Positions 17,551 through 26,902 of a stretch of DNA of 64,000 nucleotides are shown here, piece by piece; position 1 is the stretch's first letter; the number at the start of each line of letters is the position of its first letter. The DNA is taken from positions 3,410,001 through 3,474,000 of the forward strand of contig NZ_OZ156465.1 in the NCBI RefSeq assembly GCF_964212655.1, in the 5' to 3' direction. The translations under genes and the position numbers were made by a program. This DNA is from Candidatus Thiodiazotropha sp. LNASS1 (lineage in GTDB: Bacteria; Pseudomonadota; Gammaproteobacteria; Chromatiales; Chromatiaceae). The notes under the pieces are model-generated. The model did not search any database. It was not told the DNA's origin and was given only the letters and a program-made list of their open reading frames with translations.

Positions 17551-20500
17551 GCTGGCTGTTTCTTCAGGCTGGATTCTAACGCTTCCGGTTGTAACGGACG
17601 GTCAAAGTAGTAACCTTGAAATATCCTGCAGCCATTGTCACGCAGAAATTGCAATTGTTGCTCTGTTTCGACGCCGACTGCAACAGCTTCGATCTCCATC
17701 TGATGAGCGATGGTAATGATTGTCTGTACCAGTTTGGCGTCTTTGGGGTCGCTGGCGATATCCCTGATGAAACTACGGTCGATCTTCAGTTCATCCAGTG
17801 GCAACTGTCTCAAGTAGGCGATAGAGGCATAGCCTATTCCAAAACTGTCGATACAAAATCTGACCCCAAGCTGCTTCAATGCGAGAATCTTCTGTTTCGC
17901 CTCATTGAGGTTTTCCGCCAGGGTGTTTTCATGGATTTCCAGGGTCAGCCTGTTCGGGTTGAATGAGGTCTCCCTCAAAATAGTCTTGACCTGATCGGTA
18001 AAACTGACCTGGTGAAAATGTATAGCGTTGATGTTGACTGCGATGCGTCTGAGATTGTTCGGTTCCTGCACCCATGGTTTGCTCAGCATCAGGGCATGTC
18101 TCAGCACCCACTCGCTGATCGGCAGGATCTGTCCCGATTCCTCGGCCGCGGGAAGAATGATATTGGGTTTGATCTCACCCTGTTGTGGATGATTCCAGCG
18201 CAACAGCGCTTCAGCGCTCACCAACTCTTCCTCGCTGTTGTACTGGGGCTGGAAATGGAGAAGTAACTGGTCGTTTGCCAGTGCCAGCCTGAGGTCGTGC
18301 TGCAGACGCAGATGCTCCTCTGCCGCCTGCTGCATCCCCGGAAGAAAGAAGCGGATGGTATTGCGACCGGCATCTTTGGCCCGGTACATCGCGGTATCGG
18401 CAAATTTGAGGATATCGTCAGCGGTTTCATTGTTCATCGGGAAAATCACGATACCGATACTGGGCGTGATGTGAAGTTCGTTACCGCTGATCGTAAAAGG
18501 CTCCGATATGGTCCTGAGAATCTTATTCGCACCTTGTTGGGCCTGCTGCGCCGCCAGCTGAGGGTCCCCGCTCAATTCAGAAAACAGCACCACAAATTCG
18601 TCGCCACCGAGTCGGGAGGCAGTATCTTCATCGCGGATCTGCTCAGTCAATCTAATGGCCACCTCCCGCAGCAGCAGATCCCCGATATTGTGTCCCAAGG
18701 AGTCGTTAATGGTCTTGAAATGGTCCAGGTCCATAAACATGACCGCGCCACGGTGGTTGTGTCGTAGGCAGCGAGCCCTTGACTGACTGAGGCGATCCAG
18801 CAATAAGCGTCTATTCGGCAGTTCGGTAAGGGCATCGAATGTGGCCTGGTGTTCCAGTCGGTCCATTGCGTGCATGCGTTCGATCTCGGCACTGACCCGG
18901 GCGGCGATAATATCCATCACATCCACCCATTCATGTTCCATGAACAAGGGTTTGCTCGATGTAACCCAGGCGATACCTGTTACCCTGCCTGTACGATCCT
19001 TGATAGGTGTGCCGGCATACCCCTGGGCCTTCAGTAAGACCAGATTCTCGTCGCCGGGAAACAGGTCTTGCACTCCCTGTGTGTAGAGCTGGGCACCATC
19101 TTTGATCACGACATCGCAGGGCGTTCCTGCCAGTGTGTATTCAAAATCATCAATGGATTTGTTGTTGACAATGGTTGCCAGGGCCTTGATACGGTTGTTA
19201 CCGATCAGCTCGCCGATATTGGCCCCATCGGCATCGAACCAGCGGCAAAGTTCCTGTGCGACATGCTTGAAGAAATCACCGTCGGTGATGCCCACCATAC
19301 TGCGCATTAGCGTATGCATGGTGTCGGCTGCCCGCTTTCGATCAGAGATATCCTGATGGGTGCCGCAGGCGCGAGTGGGGCGGTTGCTGCTCGGCTCATG
19401 TTCCACGGCGCCGCCTGAACCCTCGATCCATATCCAGCGGCCATCGCTGTGGCGCATTCGAAACTCTACGTTATAGGGAATGCCATCCTCGATATGCTGC
19501 ATAATGATCGGCATCACCCGTTCTCTATCCGCTGGGTGTAGGCGGCTGCGCCAATCCTCGATATTGCCTTTCAGGTCGTCCGGCAACAATCCCAGCATAT
19601 CCATCCATCTGCTGTTCACCGTCAACTCGTTTGTGGTCAGGTTCCAATCCCAGAAGCCCAGCGTGGCGCCTTTGATGACCAGGGAGAGTTGTCTTTCCGT
19701 ATCCCGTTGCAGGCTGATGTCCATGATCGAGACAGGAATACGGCGAGCCTCGTCAATGGTGTGTGAGAGAGGAAAAGAGATCAGCAGCTGAATCGGTCTG
19801 CCATCGGCTGCAAGCATGGAGATCTCCGCAGTGAATACCCGTTTTTTTTCGCTGCTTGCGATGAGAAACTCCTTGAATGCGGTGAACACATCAGGCGTGT
19901 AGCTCTCCGGCAGCCAATGTTGCAGTTCATACAAAGTGTCGACGGCGAAAAGCCGCAGGGTGGCCGGGTTTGCGTTCACGATGCGGATCAGCTGAATATA
20001 TTCAGCAAGCTCTTGTGGATGGTTGTCTAAATAACTGCGGATATCCTTCACGCCTGAGTCGGTGAGTTCCTGCAGTTTGATCAAGGCCCTGGAGCTGTCA
20101 CCCTCACAGAGCGCAATGGCAACGCCGTTGAAGAACTGTCGATATTGTGCCTCCTGGGTAATTAGTTTTTGACTCTTGCGGCTGTGTTTCAGGCTGAGGA
20201 TCTGCGCCAGGATAAACAGTGCGATGATCACAAGACTGCTCATCAGGAGCACCTGCAATATCCAGGTCGGTATCTTCTCCTCTATGGTTGTTTCCGGCTC
20301 GAATAAGCTCCTCAGGTTTTGTTGGTAGGCTGAAAGGTCATCGATTTTCATGATCGCCAAATGGTATTCCAGTCGTTTCTTTATATATTCGGCGCTGGGT
20401 GATTTTCGCGATATGGCAAGACGTATATCCTGAGGCATCAGTACAATGGGGCTGGCGATGGCAGGGTAGATATGACCCCGTGTAGCGCCAAACAGGCGGT

Positions 20501-21071
20501 TGACCAGGCCGGCGTCCGCGTTCCCTAGGGAGACGGCACGCAGGACCCTGTCATAGGTGTCGTATTCGATGAGATCACAGGTGATGAGGAACGATTCGCA
20601 CAGGGATTCAAGACCACCCGCACCAGTGATATACACATCATCCCGCAATACGGCGATACGTTTACCGTCCAGGTCAGGAAACGACTTGACCGGTGACGTT
20701 TCAGGAATGAAAATCTGCGCCCAATTGCTGACAAGGCCTTGCTCGATGAACAAAAACTGTTGTTGTCTGGCTGTGTTGATTGCTACGGCCGGCAGCAGGT
20801 CTATCCTGCCGGTGGCAAGGCGCTGCAGGTTTTCGCTCCAGGTGCCGGCTACGTAATAGAGTTTCCAGCCCTCTTTGGAAGCGATTTCATTGAGAGTCTC
20901 TATGAACAGACCACCGGGACTCCCTGTCTGATTGAGAGTGACGAGGGGTGGATTGTTATAGATGCCGACTTTTAACAAAGTAGCCGACTGATCGGCTTGA
21001 ATGGCGTCTACTAAAAGGATTGAAAAGAGCAGGAAATACCTTCCAATAGTATTGACAGCTCGTCTCCGCAT
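17547..21071 (-). CDS. Membrane SBP-PAS-GAF-GGDEF-EAL c-di-GMP protein
   Basis: A 1174-residue hybrid. Signal peptide to about 27; a periplasmic SBP_bac_3 domain at about 30-265 (KVGIYNNPPLV, GRIDLLPAV); a membrane span at about 270-292; two PAS regions at about 300-580; a GAF at about 605-735; GGDEF with intact RLGGDEFVV; EAL with SAEALLRWNHP. The EAL domain has two unusual positions: DSFGIGYAS where DDFG is usual, and AVGVE where AEGVE is usual, so phosphodiesterase activity may be weak or lost. It should sense a small periplasmic solute and adjust c-di-GMP. It is the first gene of a unit with xseA. Confidence 0.9.
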   Translation of the reverse strand: MRRRAVNTIGRYFLLFSILLVDAIQADQSATLLKVGIYNNPPLVTLNQTGSPGGLFIETLNEIASKEGWKLYYVAGTWSENLQRLATGRIDLLPAVAINTARQQQFLFIEQGLVSNWAQIFIPETSPVKSFPDLDGKRIAVLRDDVYITGAGGLESLCESFLITCDLIEYDTYDRVLRAVSLGNADAGLVNRLFGATRGHIYPAIASPIVLMPQDIRLAISRKSPSAEYIKKRLEYHLAIMKIDDLSAYQQNLRSLFEPETTIEEKIPTWILQVLLMSSLVIIALFILAQILSLKHSRKSQKLITQEAQYRQFFNGVAIALCEGDSSRALIKLQELTDSGVKDIRSYLDNHPQELAEYIQLIRIVNANPATLRLFAVDTLYELQHWLPESYTPDVFTAFKEFLIASSEKKRVFTAEISMLAADGRPIQLLISFPLSHTIDEARRIPVSIMDISLQRDTERQLSLVIKGATLGFWDWNLTTNELTVNSRWMDMLGLLPDDLKGNIEDWRSRLHPADRERVMPIIMQHIEDGIPYNVEFRMRHSDGRWIWIEGSGGAVEHEPSSNRPTRACGTHQDISDRKRAADTMHTLMRSMVGITDGDFFKHVAQELCRWFDADGANIGELIGNNRIKALATIVNNKSIDDFEYTLAGTPCDVVIKDGAQLYTQGVQDLFPGDENLVLLKAQGYAGTPIKDRTGRVTGIAWVTSSKPLFMEHEWVDVMDIIAARVSAEIERMHAMDRLEHQATFDALTELPNRRLLLDRLSQSRARCLRHNHRGAVMFMDLDHFKTINDSLGHNIGDLLLREVAIRLTEQIRDEDTASRLGGDEFVVLFSELSGDPQLAAQQAQQGANKILRTISEPFTISGNELHITPSIGIVIFPMNNETADDILKFADTAMYRAKDAGRNTIRFFLPGMQQAAEEHLRLQHDLRLALANDQLLLHFQPQYNSEEELVSAEALLRWNHPQQGEIKPNIILPAAEESGQILPISEWVLRHALMLSKPWVQEPNNLRRIAVNINAIHFHQVSFTDQVKTILRETSFNPNRLTLEIHENTLAENLNEAKQKILALKQLGVRFCIDSFGIGYASIAYLRQLPLDELKIDRSFIRDIASDPKDAKLVQTIITIAHQMEIEAVAVGVETEQQLQFLRDNGCRIFQGYYFDRPLQPEALESSLKKQPA

Positions 21072-21303
21072 AGTCGCAGTTCCGGTGAAATACAGTCCTT
21101 ACCAGAAGCATAGCGCTTTGAAAATCGAATGTTGGGTAATATTTCATGTTGCAGGGGCCTCATTACCTTTATCGGTTCCTGCCTAACCTGGCGCCGGACG
21201 GAGTCAGTCAGACAATGTGTAGTGAGGGGTAGATCGCCAGGCTCGCGATAGCGTTTTGTTGAGCCTCTATATTTTTGATTTATAGGATATTTATGGTTAA
21301 CGG

Positions 21304-21332
21304 TTTACCGACCAACCGGCACCTCCTATAAT
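21304..21332 (+). promoter_or_regulatory. Probable sigma-70 promoter of guaBA
   Basis: -35 TTTACC (21304-21309), a 17-base spacer and a perfect -10 TATAAT (21327-21332). The expected start point is about 30 bases before the guaB ATG. Confidence 0.6.
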
Positions 21333-21370
21333 GCCCGGTTTATTTCACCCCACCTGCCGGAATAAATGCT

Positions 21371-22834
21371 ATGCGTGTAATCGAGGAAGCCCTCACATTC
21401 GACGATGTACTTCTGGTACCGGCCCACTCTCAGGTGCTCCCTAAAGATGTAGATCTACGGACCAAGCTGACGCGTGGGATTGAGCTCAGTATCCCCCTGG
21501 TTTCTGCAGCCATGGACACCGTGACCGAGGCCCGTTTCGCCATTGCACTGGCCCTGGAAGGGGGTATAGGCATCGTGCACAAGAATATGACCCCGCAGCA
21601 GCAGGCCGCCGAGGTCGCCAAGGTCAAGAAATATGAGAGCGGCGTCATTCGTGAACCCATAACGGTTGGGCCCTATGTCAGTATCGGCGAGGTTGTCGAG
21701 CTGACCCGCGCGAGAAATATCTCCGGGGTACCGGTTGTGGACGGTAAAGAGTTGGTCGGCATTGTCACTGGCCGGGATCTGCGATTCGAGCGAAAGATGG
21801 ATGACCCAGTACGTAACATTATGACTAAAAAGGAGAATTTGGTTACAGTCAAGGAAGGTGCGAGCCGCGACGAGGTACTGCAACTACTGCACAAACACCG
21901 TATCGAGAAGGTGCTTGTGGTGGATGACGATTTCTCACTGCGCGGCATGATTACGGCAAAGGATATTCAGAAGGCCAAGGACTATCCTGGCGCCTGTCGC
22001 GATGAACATGAACGTCTCAGAGTGGGCGCCGCGGTGGGTGTCGGCAAGGGTACCGAGGAACGGGTGGATGCGCTGGTCAAGGCCGGTGTCGATGTGGTGG
22101 TGGTGGATACCGCCCACGGCCACTCCCAGGGTGTGCTTGACCGGGTTGCCTGGGTTAAGAAGGAGTATCCCGATGTGCAGGTGATCGGCGGTAATATCGC
22201 CACCGGGGAAGCGGCCAACGATCTGATCAAAGCGGGTGCGGATGCGGTCAAGGTGGGAATAGGTCCCGGTTCCATCTGTACCACACGCATCGTTGCCGGT
22301 GTGGGTGTGCCCCAGGTGACTGCGGTAACGAATGTTGCCAAGGCCCTTGAAGGCACCGGCGTGCCGCTGATTGCCGATGGCGGCCTGCGCTACTCAGGGG
22401 ATATCGCCAAGGTCCTGGCTGCAGGCGCCTATTCGGTCATGATCGGAGGCATGTTTGCCGGTACCGACGAGGCTCCCGGCGAGGTGGAGATCTACCAGGG
22501 CCGCTCCTACAAATCCTATCGGGGTATGGGTTCACTGGGCGCCATGTCCGGCAAGGATGGCTCAAGCGACCGATATTTCCAGGAGACCAATGAAAAGGAG
22601 AAACTGGTGCCGGAGGGTATCGAGGGCCGGGTTCCCTACAAGGGGCCTGTGGTCGGTGTCATCTATCAGGTGATCGGCGGGATCCGCTCCAGCATGGGTT
22701 ATACCGGTTGTGCCAACATCGATGAGATGCGCACCAAGCCGGTGTTCGTGCGGGTCACCAATGCGGGGGTTACCGAGTCCCACGTCCATGACGTCGCCAT
22801 CACCAAAGAAGCCCCCAACTATCGGCGCGATTGA
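21371..22834 (+). CDS. guaB: IMP dehydrogenase
   Basis: A 487-residue enzyme oxidising IMP to XMP with NAD+, the committed step of guanine nucleotide synthesis. The barrel holds the catalytic loop GSICTTR with the Cys nucleophile, [12 protein letters not shown] and the flap-region [12 protein letters not shown]. Two CBS domains are inserted at about 95-205. Standard length. It starts an operon with guaA one base later. Confidence 0.98.
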   Translation: MRVIEEALTFDDVLLVPAHSQVLPKDVDLRTKLTRGIELSIPLVSAAMDTVTEARFAIALALEGGIGIVHKNMTPQQQAAEVAKVKKYESGVIREPITVGPYVSIGEVVELTRARNISGVPVVDGKELVGIVTGRDLRFERKMDDPVRNIMTKKENLVTVKEGASRDEVLQLLHKHRIEKVLVVDDDFSLRGMITAKDIQKAKDYPGACRDEHERLRVGAAVGVGKGTEERVDALVKAGVDVVVVDTAHGHSQGVLDRVAWVKKEYPDVQVIGGNIATGEAANDLIKAGADAVKVGIGPGSICTTRIVAGVGVPQVTAVTNVAKALEGTGVPLIADGGLRYSGDIAKVLAAGAYSVMIGGMFAGTDEAPGEVEIYQGRSYKSYRGMGSLGAMSGKDGSSDRYFQETNEKEKLVPEGIEGRVPYKGPVVGVIYQVIGGIRSSMGYTGCANIDEMRTKPVFVRVTNAGVTESHVHDVAITKEAPNYRRD

Positions 22835-22835
22835 C

Positions 22836-24413
22836 ATGACGACTGATATCCATGCCCATCGGATCCTGATCCTCGATTTCGGCTCCCAATATACCCAGTT
22901 GATCGCCCGCCGCGTGCGCGAGGCGGGTGTCTATTGCGAGATCTATCCCTACGACAATCCCGATCAGGGATTAAGCGGCGTGAAACCGGCCGGTGTCATC
23001 CTCTCCGGGGGGCCGGAGACGGTAACCTCCAATGAGGCGCCGGCGGCGCCAAACGAGGTATTCGAGCTTGGCGTACCGGTATTGGGAATCTGCTATGGCA
23101 TGCAGACCATGGCGGCTCAGCTTGGTGGCGAGGTGGCATCGTCAGACAGGCATGAGTATGGTTACGCTCAGGTGCGCGCCAGGGGCCACTCCCGGCTGCT
23201 CAGGGATATCGAGGACCATACCAGCAAGGAGGGATATGGGTTGCTGGATGTCTGGATGAGTCATGGCGATCGCGTGGAGTCCCTTCCCGAGGGATTCAGG
23301 GTGATCTGCGAGACGGAGAATGCACCCATCGCCGGTATCGCCGATGAATCCCGTGACTACTATGGTCTGCAGTTCCATCCCGAAGTGACCCATACCCGCC
23401 AGGGCCAACGCATCATCGAACGTTTTCTGTTCGAAATCTGCGGTTGTGAGGTGTTGTGGACGCCGGGCAAGATCATAGAAGACACCCTCCACCATGTGCG
23501 TGAACAGGTTGGTGAAAAGCAGGTCGTGCTGGGTCTCTCCGGTGGTGTCGACTCCTCCGTCGTGGCGGCGATGCTGCATCGTGCCATCGGCGATCAGCTG
23601 ACCTGCGTGTTTGTCGATAACGGCCTGTTGCGCCTCAATGAAGGCGACCAGGTGATGGCCACCTTCGCCGAACATATGGGTGTCAAGGTGGTTCGGGTGA
23701 ATGCGGAGGATCGCTTTCTCAAGGCGTTGAGCGGGATTGCCGAACCTGAGCAGAAGCGCAAGATTATCGGCAACCTCTTCATCGATATCTTCGAGGAGGA
23801 GGCCGGCAAGCTGGAAGATGTCTCCTTTCTCGCCCAGGGCACCATCTATCCCGATGTGATCGAATCGGCGGGCGCCAAGTCTGGCAAGGCCCATGTCATC
23901 AAGTCCCATCACAATGTGGGGGGGCTGCCCGACTATATGAAGCTGGAGCTGGTCGAGCCCCTGCGCGAGCTGTTCAAGGACGAAGTCCGCAAGATCGGTG
24001 TTGAACTGGGTCTGCCCTACGAAATGATCTACCGCCACCCCTTTCCCGGACCGGGTCTTGGGGTGCGCATCCTCGGCGAGGTGAAAAAGGAGTATGCCGA
24101 TCTGCTGCGGCAGGCCGATCACATCTACATCGAAGCGCTCTACAAGCACAATCTCTACGACGAAGTCAGCCAAGCCTTTGCCGTTTTTCTGCCGGTCAAG
24201 TCTGTCGGTGTGGTGGGGGACGCCAGGGCTTATGAGTATGTCGTCACTCTCAGGGCGGTGAAGACGGTGGATTTCATGACGGCCAAGTTCGCTCATCTGC
24301 CATTCGAGTTTCTCGAAGAGGTGTCACGCAGAATCATCAATGAGGTCCAGGGTATATCCCGGGTGGCCTACGACATCTCCAGCAAGCCGCCTGCCACCAT
24401 CGAGTGGGAGTGA
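22836..24413 (+). CDS. guaA: GMP synthase (glutamine-hydrolysing)
   Basis: A 525-residue enzyme converting XMP to GMP with ATP and glutamine. The N-terminal amidotransferase has the nucleophile in LGICYGMQ and the FHPEVTHT histidine; the ATP pyrophosphatase has GLSGGVDSS; the C-terminal dimerisation domain ends IEWE. ATG 22836 was chosen because it restores the normal N-terminus. The last bases form the left attachment site of a 33-kb island, and the protein end is preserved by the island copy of the core. tadA, its likely ancestral neighbour, is now at 57552. Confidence 0.98.
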   Translation: MTTDIHAHRILILDFGSQYTQLIARRVREAGVYCEIYPYDNPDQGLSGVKPAGVILSGGPETVTSNEAPAAPNEVFELGVPVLGICYGMQTMAAQLGGEVASSDRHEYGYAQVRARGHSRLLRDIEDHTSKEGYGLLDVWMSHGDRVESLPEGFRVICETENAPIAGIADESRDYYGLQFHPEVTHTRQGQRIIERFLFEICGCEVLWTPGKIIEDTLHHVREQVGEKQVVLGLSGGVDSSVVAAMLHRAIGDQLTCVFVDNGLLRLNEGDQVMATFAEHMGVKVVRVNAEDRFLKALSGIAEPEQKRKIIGNLFIDIFEEEAGKLEDVSFLAQGTIYPDVIESAGAKSGKAHVIKSHHNVGGLPDYMKLELVEPLRELFKDEVRKIGVELGLPYEMIYRHPFPGPGLGVRILGEVKKEYADLLRQADHIYIEALYKHNLYDEVSQAFAVFLPVKSVGVVGDARAYEYVVTLRAVKTVDFMTAKFAHLPFEFLEEVSRRIINEVQGISRVAYDISSKPPATIEWE

Positions 24414-24417
24414 CTGG
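24402..24417 (+). other. attL at the 3' end of guaA
   Basis: GAGTGGGAGTGACTGG overlaps the guaA stop codon. The core GAGTGGGAGT recurs at 34237 and 57511. With the middle copy it shares 15 of 16 bases; with the right copy it shares TCGAGTGGGAGT. The 3' end of guaA is an established integration site for genomic islands. Confidence 0.75.
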
Positions 24418-24428
24418 AATTTTTAACC

Positions 24429-24570
24429 TATTGATATTTAATAATAAAAACAATCCTATTGATAATATATTCTGCATCATCAATGGTATATTTCATGGTA
24501 TTTCCCGCGCGTTGTAGCACGAGAAGCAGCGATACCATGAGAGTCAGATTGGTGCAGTCATGGTATTTTT
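24429..24570. repeat. Arm-type repeat array inside attL
   Basis: A non-coding stretch with CCTATTGATA twice (about 24429 and 24457), ATGGTATATTTCATGGTATT at 24483-24502, an inverted ATACCATGA near 24531 and TCATGGTATTTTTG near 24557. CATGGTATT-type pairs also occur just inside the other two att sites, as expected for integrase arm-binding sites. Confidence 0.5.
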
Positions 24571-24721
24571 GAAGCTCGACTGAGCGGATATTTTCTAACA
24601 GCTTTATGGGCCCCAGAGTGTGCACAGGGGAACCGCCCACACGCTGCTTCCCAAGAGATATGGTTTTATCGCCATCGTAATGATCGACTCCTGCAGCGAT
24701 TTGATTGCCGGTCAGGTCGAC

Positions 24722-24838
24722 TCATTTTATAAATCCACGTAGATCCCTTTCTTTGACTGTCGCCGAGGCCTTGGCTTCGACGCCGAGGGGTGTCCAGCAC
24801 AATTCTCGATCACGCACCAATTCGATTTTATCCAGGGG
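24722..24838 (-). pseudogene. C-terminal fragment of a DUF4143-type ATPase
   Basis: Reading the minus strand from 24838 to the TGA at 24722-24724 gives DKIELVRDRELCWTPLGVEAK then ASATVKERDLRGFIK. The VEAKASATVKERDLRG segment resembles the end of AAA ATPases carrying DUF4143 (usually IEVKA.ATV..RD.RGL). No upstream part is left. A relic of earlier island content. Confidence 0.5.
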
Positions 24839-24855
24839 CCTTTAACTATATTCGA

Positions 24856-24903
24856 TTGACGAAATATATGGTGCAGGATATATTCGGCTACATGAATATA
24901 TCC
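24856..24903 (+). promoter_or_regulatory. arsR promoter with overlapping operator palindrome
   Basis: -35 TTGACG (24856-24861), a 17-base spacer and -10 TATATT (24879-24884). A perfect 10-bp inverted repeat, GGATATATTC (24876-24885) and GAATATATCC (24894-24903), covers the -10 and the arsR ATG. A second, imperfect dyad (ATATTCG...CGAAATAT, 24848-24867) covers the -35. The layout suits ArsR autorepression released by As(III). Transcription would begin at about 24891, next to the ATG, implying a leaderless or nearly leaderless arsR message. Confidence 0.6.
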
Positions 24904-25245
24904 CCCTTAACGCTATACCCCGCCATCGCGCACGAAATACGCCTGCGCTGCCTCCTGCTACTCCTTGAACACGGTGAACTCTGCGTCTGCGAGCTAACGC
25001 ACGCCATCGGAGCGGCTCAACCGACCATTTCCCGTCATCTTGCGCACCTGCGTGAGGTGGAGCTGGTGAGTGACCGCCGAGAGGGTCTGTGGATCCACTA
25101 CCGGATCAACAATGAGCTTCCTGCCTGGGTGACCAATGTATTGCGGGAAACGGCTGATGGTGTGAAGGGAGTGGCCCCGTTTACGGAAGATCTGGCTGCA
25201 TTGGAAAGCATGCCGAATCGTCCCGGCGCACCCCGTTGCGCATAA
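24892..25245 (+). CDS. arsR: ArsR-family arsenic-responsive repressor
   Basis: A 117-residue winged-helix repressor. The metal-binding motif is ELCVCELTHAIG with Cys31 and Cys33 in the helix before the recognition helix QPTISRHLAHL; Cys20 could be a third thiol. ATG 24892 is taken because relatives begin M-x-P-LTLYxAIAHExR at this point; an upstream in-frame extension from 24790 has no family similarity. No good ribosome site precedes the ATG, in keeping with the promoter position. It is first of a 12-gene same-strand operon. Confidence 0.9.
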   Translation: MNISPLTLYPAIAHEIRLRCLLLLLEHGELCVCELTHAIGAAQPTISRHLAHLREVELVSDRREGLWIHYRINNELPAWVTNVLRETADGVKGVAPFTEDLAALESMPNRPGAPRCA

Positions 25246-25287
25246 CTGTATTTCATTAGCCCATCGAACCCGAGGAGGGAATTGATT

Positions 25288-25809
25288 GTGACCGACAAAA
25301 CATACAACGTGTTGTTCCTCTGTACCGGCAACTCTGCCCGCAGTATCTTCGGCGAGAGCATCATCAATCGATTGGGTCGCGGCAAGTTCCGAGGCTTTAG
25401 CGCCGGCAGCCACCCTAAAGGTGAGGTCCATCCGGGGGCTCTCTATGAACTGCAGCATAACAATTACATGACTAATGGGCTCCGCAGCAAGGACTGGGAA
25501 GAGTTCGCCGCCCCGGATGCGCCGCAGATGGATTTCGTCTTTACCGTCTGCGACAAAGCCGCAGCCGAGGTCTGCCCGGTTTGGCCAGGCCAACCGATGA
25601 CAGCGCACTGGGGTATCGCCGATCCTGCTGCTGTCGAAGGCGACGAGATAACCCGGCGAACTGCATTCGCTACGGCTTTTCGTGAGTTACAAAACCGCAT
25701 CTCGATTTTCGTCAACCTGCCACTTAATTCGCTTGATCAGTTGCGTCTGCAGGAGAAGCTGGACGAGATTGGCCGCATCCACGTCTCCGACAAGGATTCG
25801 GCTGCCTGA
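25288..25809 (+). CDS. arsC: Arsenate reductase, low-molecular-weight phosphatase type
   Basis: A 173-residue arsenate reductase of the phosphatase-fold class, reducing As(V) to As(III). The P-loop is CTGNSARS with the nucleophile Cys12; further cysteines (VCDKAAAEVC) lie near residues 91-100. The reductant, thioredoxin or glutaredoxin, is not certain from sequence. GTG 25288 is preferred over TTG 25282 because it sits 8 bases from AGGAGGG. It ends two bases before acr3. Confidence 0.92.
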   Translation: MTDKTYNVLFLCTGNSARSIFGESIINRLGRGKFRGFSAGSHPKGEVHPGALYELQHNNYMTNGLRSKDWEEFAAPDAPQMDFVFTVCDKAAAEVCPVWPGQPMTAHWGIADPAAVEGDEITRRTAFATAFRELQNRISIFVNLPLNSLDQLRLQEKLDEIGRIHVSDKDSAA

Positions 25810-25811
25810 CC

Positions 25812-26891
25812 ATGAGTGCCCAATGTGAAGTCACTGCCAAGCGTGCGGCTGGCAGTTCGATGAGTCTGTTCGAGCGTTACCTGACGGTGTGGGTCGGGCT
25901 GTGCATTATCGTGGGCATCGCACTGGGGCACTGGTTCCCGGTGCCGTTCCAGGCTATCGGTCAGATGGAAGTGGCGCAGGTGAATCTGCCGGTGGCCGTA
26001 CTAATCTGGCTCATGATCATACCGATGCTATTGAAGGTCGACTTCGGGGCCTTGCACCAGATGAAGGAGCACTGGCGTGGTATTGGCGTAACGCTCTTCA
26101 TCAACTGGGCCGTGAAGCCTTTTTCGATGGCGCTGCTCGGTTGGCTATTCATTCGTGGTGTGTTCGCGGACTACCTCCCCCCTGACCAGCTTGATGCCTA
26201 TATCGCCGGACTGATATTGCTTGCGGCCGCGCCTTGCACGGCGATGGTGTTCGTCTGGAGTCGTCTCTCTGATGGCGATGCCAACTTCACTCTGACCCAG
26301 GTGGCCTTGAACGACACCATCATGGTGTTTGCGTTTGCACCCATTGTCGGGCTGCTGCTCGGCCTGTCGGCGATCACCGTGCCCTGGGACACGCTGTTCC
26401 TCTCGGTCGTGCTCTACATCGTGTTGCCGGTGCTGTTCGCGCAATGGTGGCGGCGACGCCTGCTGCGATCGGGTGGTGAGGCGGCATTGCAGGCGCGGCT
26501 CGATCAATTACATCCGGTCTCACTCATCGCCTTGCTGTCGACGCTGGTGCTGTTGTTCGGTTTCCAGGGCGAGCAGATTTTGAGTCAGCCACTGGTGATC
26601 GTCATGCTCGCGGTGCCGATCCTGATCCAGGTCTATTTCAACTCCGGTCTGGCGTACCTGCTGAACCGACATTTCGGGGTCGCCCATTGCGTGGCGGCAC
26701 CCTCAGCCCTGATTGGGGCGAGCAACTTCTTCGAACTCGCCGTTGCCGCGGCCATCGTGCTGTTCGGTTTTGATTCGGGCGCGGCGCTCGCGACCGTGGT
26801 CGGTGTGCTCGTTGAAGTACCGGTCATGCTGTCGGTGGTGAAAATCGTCAATAAAACAAAGGGCTGGTACGAGACTGGCACGTCAAACTGA
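25812..26891 (+). CDS. acr3: Arsenite efflux permease, ACR3 family
   Basis: A 359-residue inner-membrane protein with about ten hydrophobic spans. It exports As(III) using the proton-motive force. The conserved ACR3 segment AAAPCTAMVFVWSRLSDGD with its essential Cys is near residue 139; PLVIVMLAVPILIQVYFN and ASNFFELAVA are also typical. It belongs to the bile acid/arsenite transporter superfamily and is unrelated to E. coli ArsB. Start two bases after arsC. Confidence 0.95.
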   Translation: MSAQCEVTAKRAAGSSMSLFERYLTVWVGLCIIVGIALGHWFPVPFQAIGQMEVAQVNLPVAVLIWLMIIPMLLKVDFGALHQMKEHWRGIGVTLFINWAVKPFSMALLGWLFIRGVFADYLPPDQLDAYIAGLILLAAAPCTAMVFVWSRLSDGDANFTLTQVALNDTIMVFAFAPIVGLLLGLSAITVPWDTLFLSVVLYIVLPVLFAQWWRRRLLRSGGEAALQARLDQLHPVSLIALLSTLVLLFGFQGEQILSQPLVIVMLAVPILIQVYFNSGLAYLLNRHFGVAHCVAAPSALIGASNFFELAVAAAIVLFGFDSGAALATVVGVLVEVPVMLSVVKIVNKTKGWYETGTSN

Positions 26892-26902
26892 GAAAAGTAA
26901 CT

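Noticed and set aside
24428-24640. 70-codon minus-strand frame after guaA
   Set aside because: It covers the att arm-repeat array, and has no ribosome site or family match.
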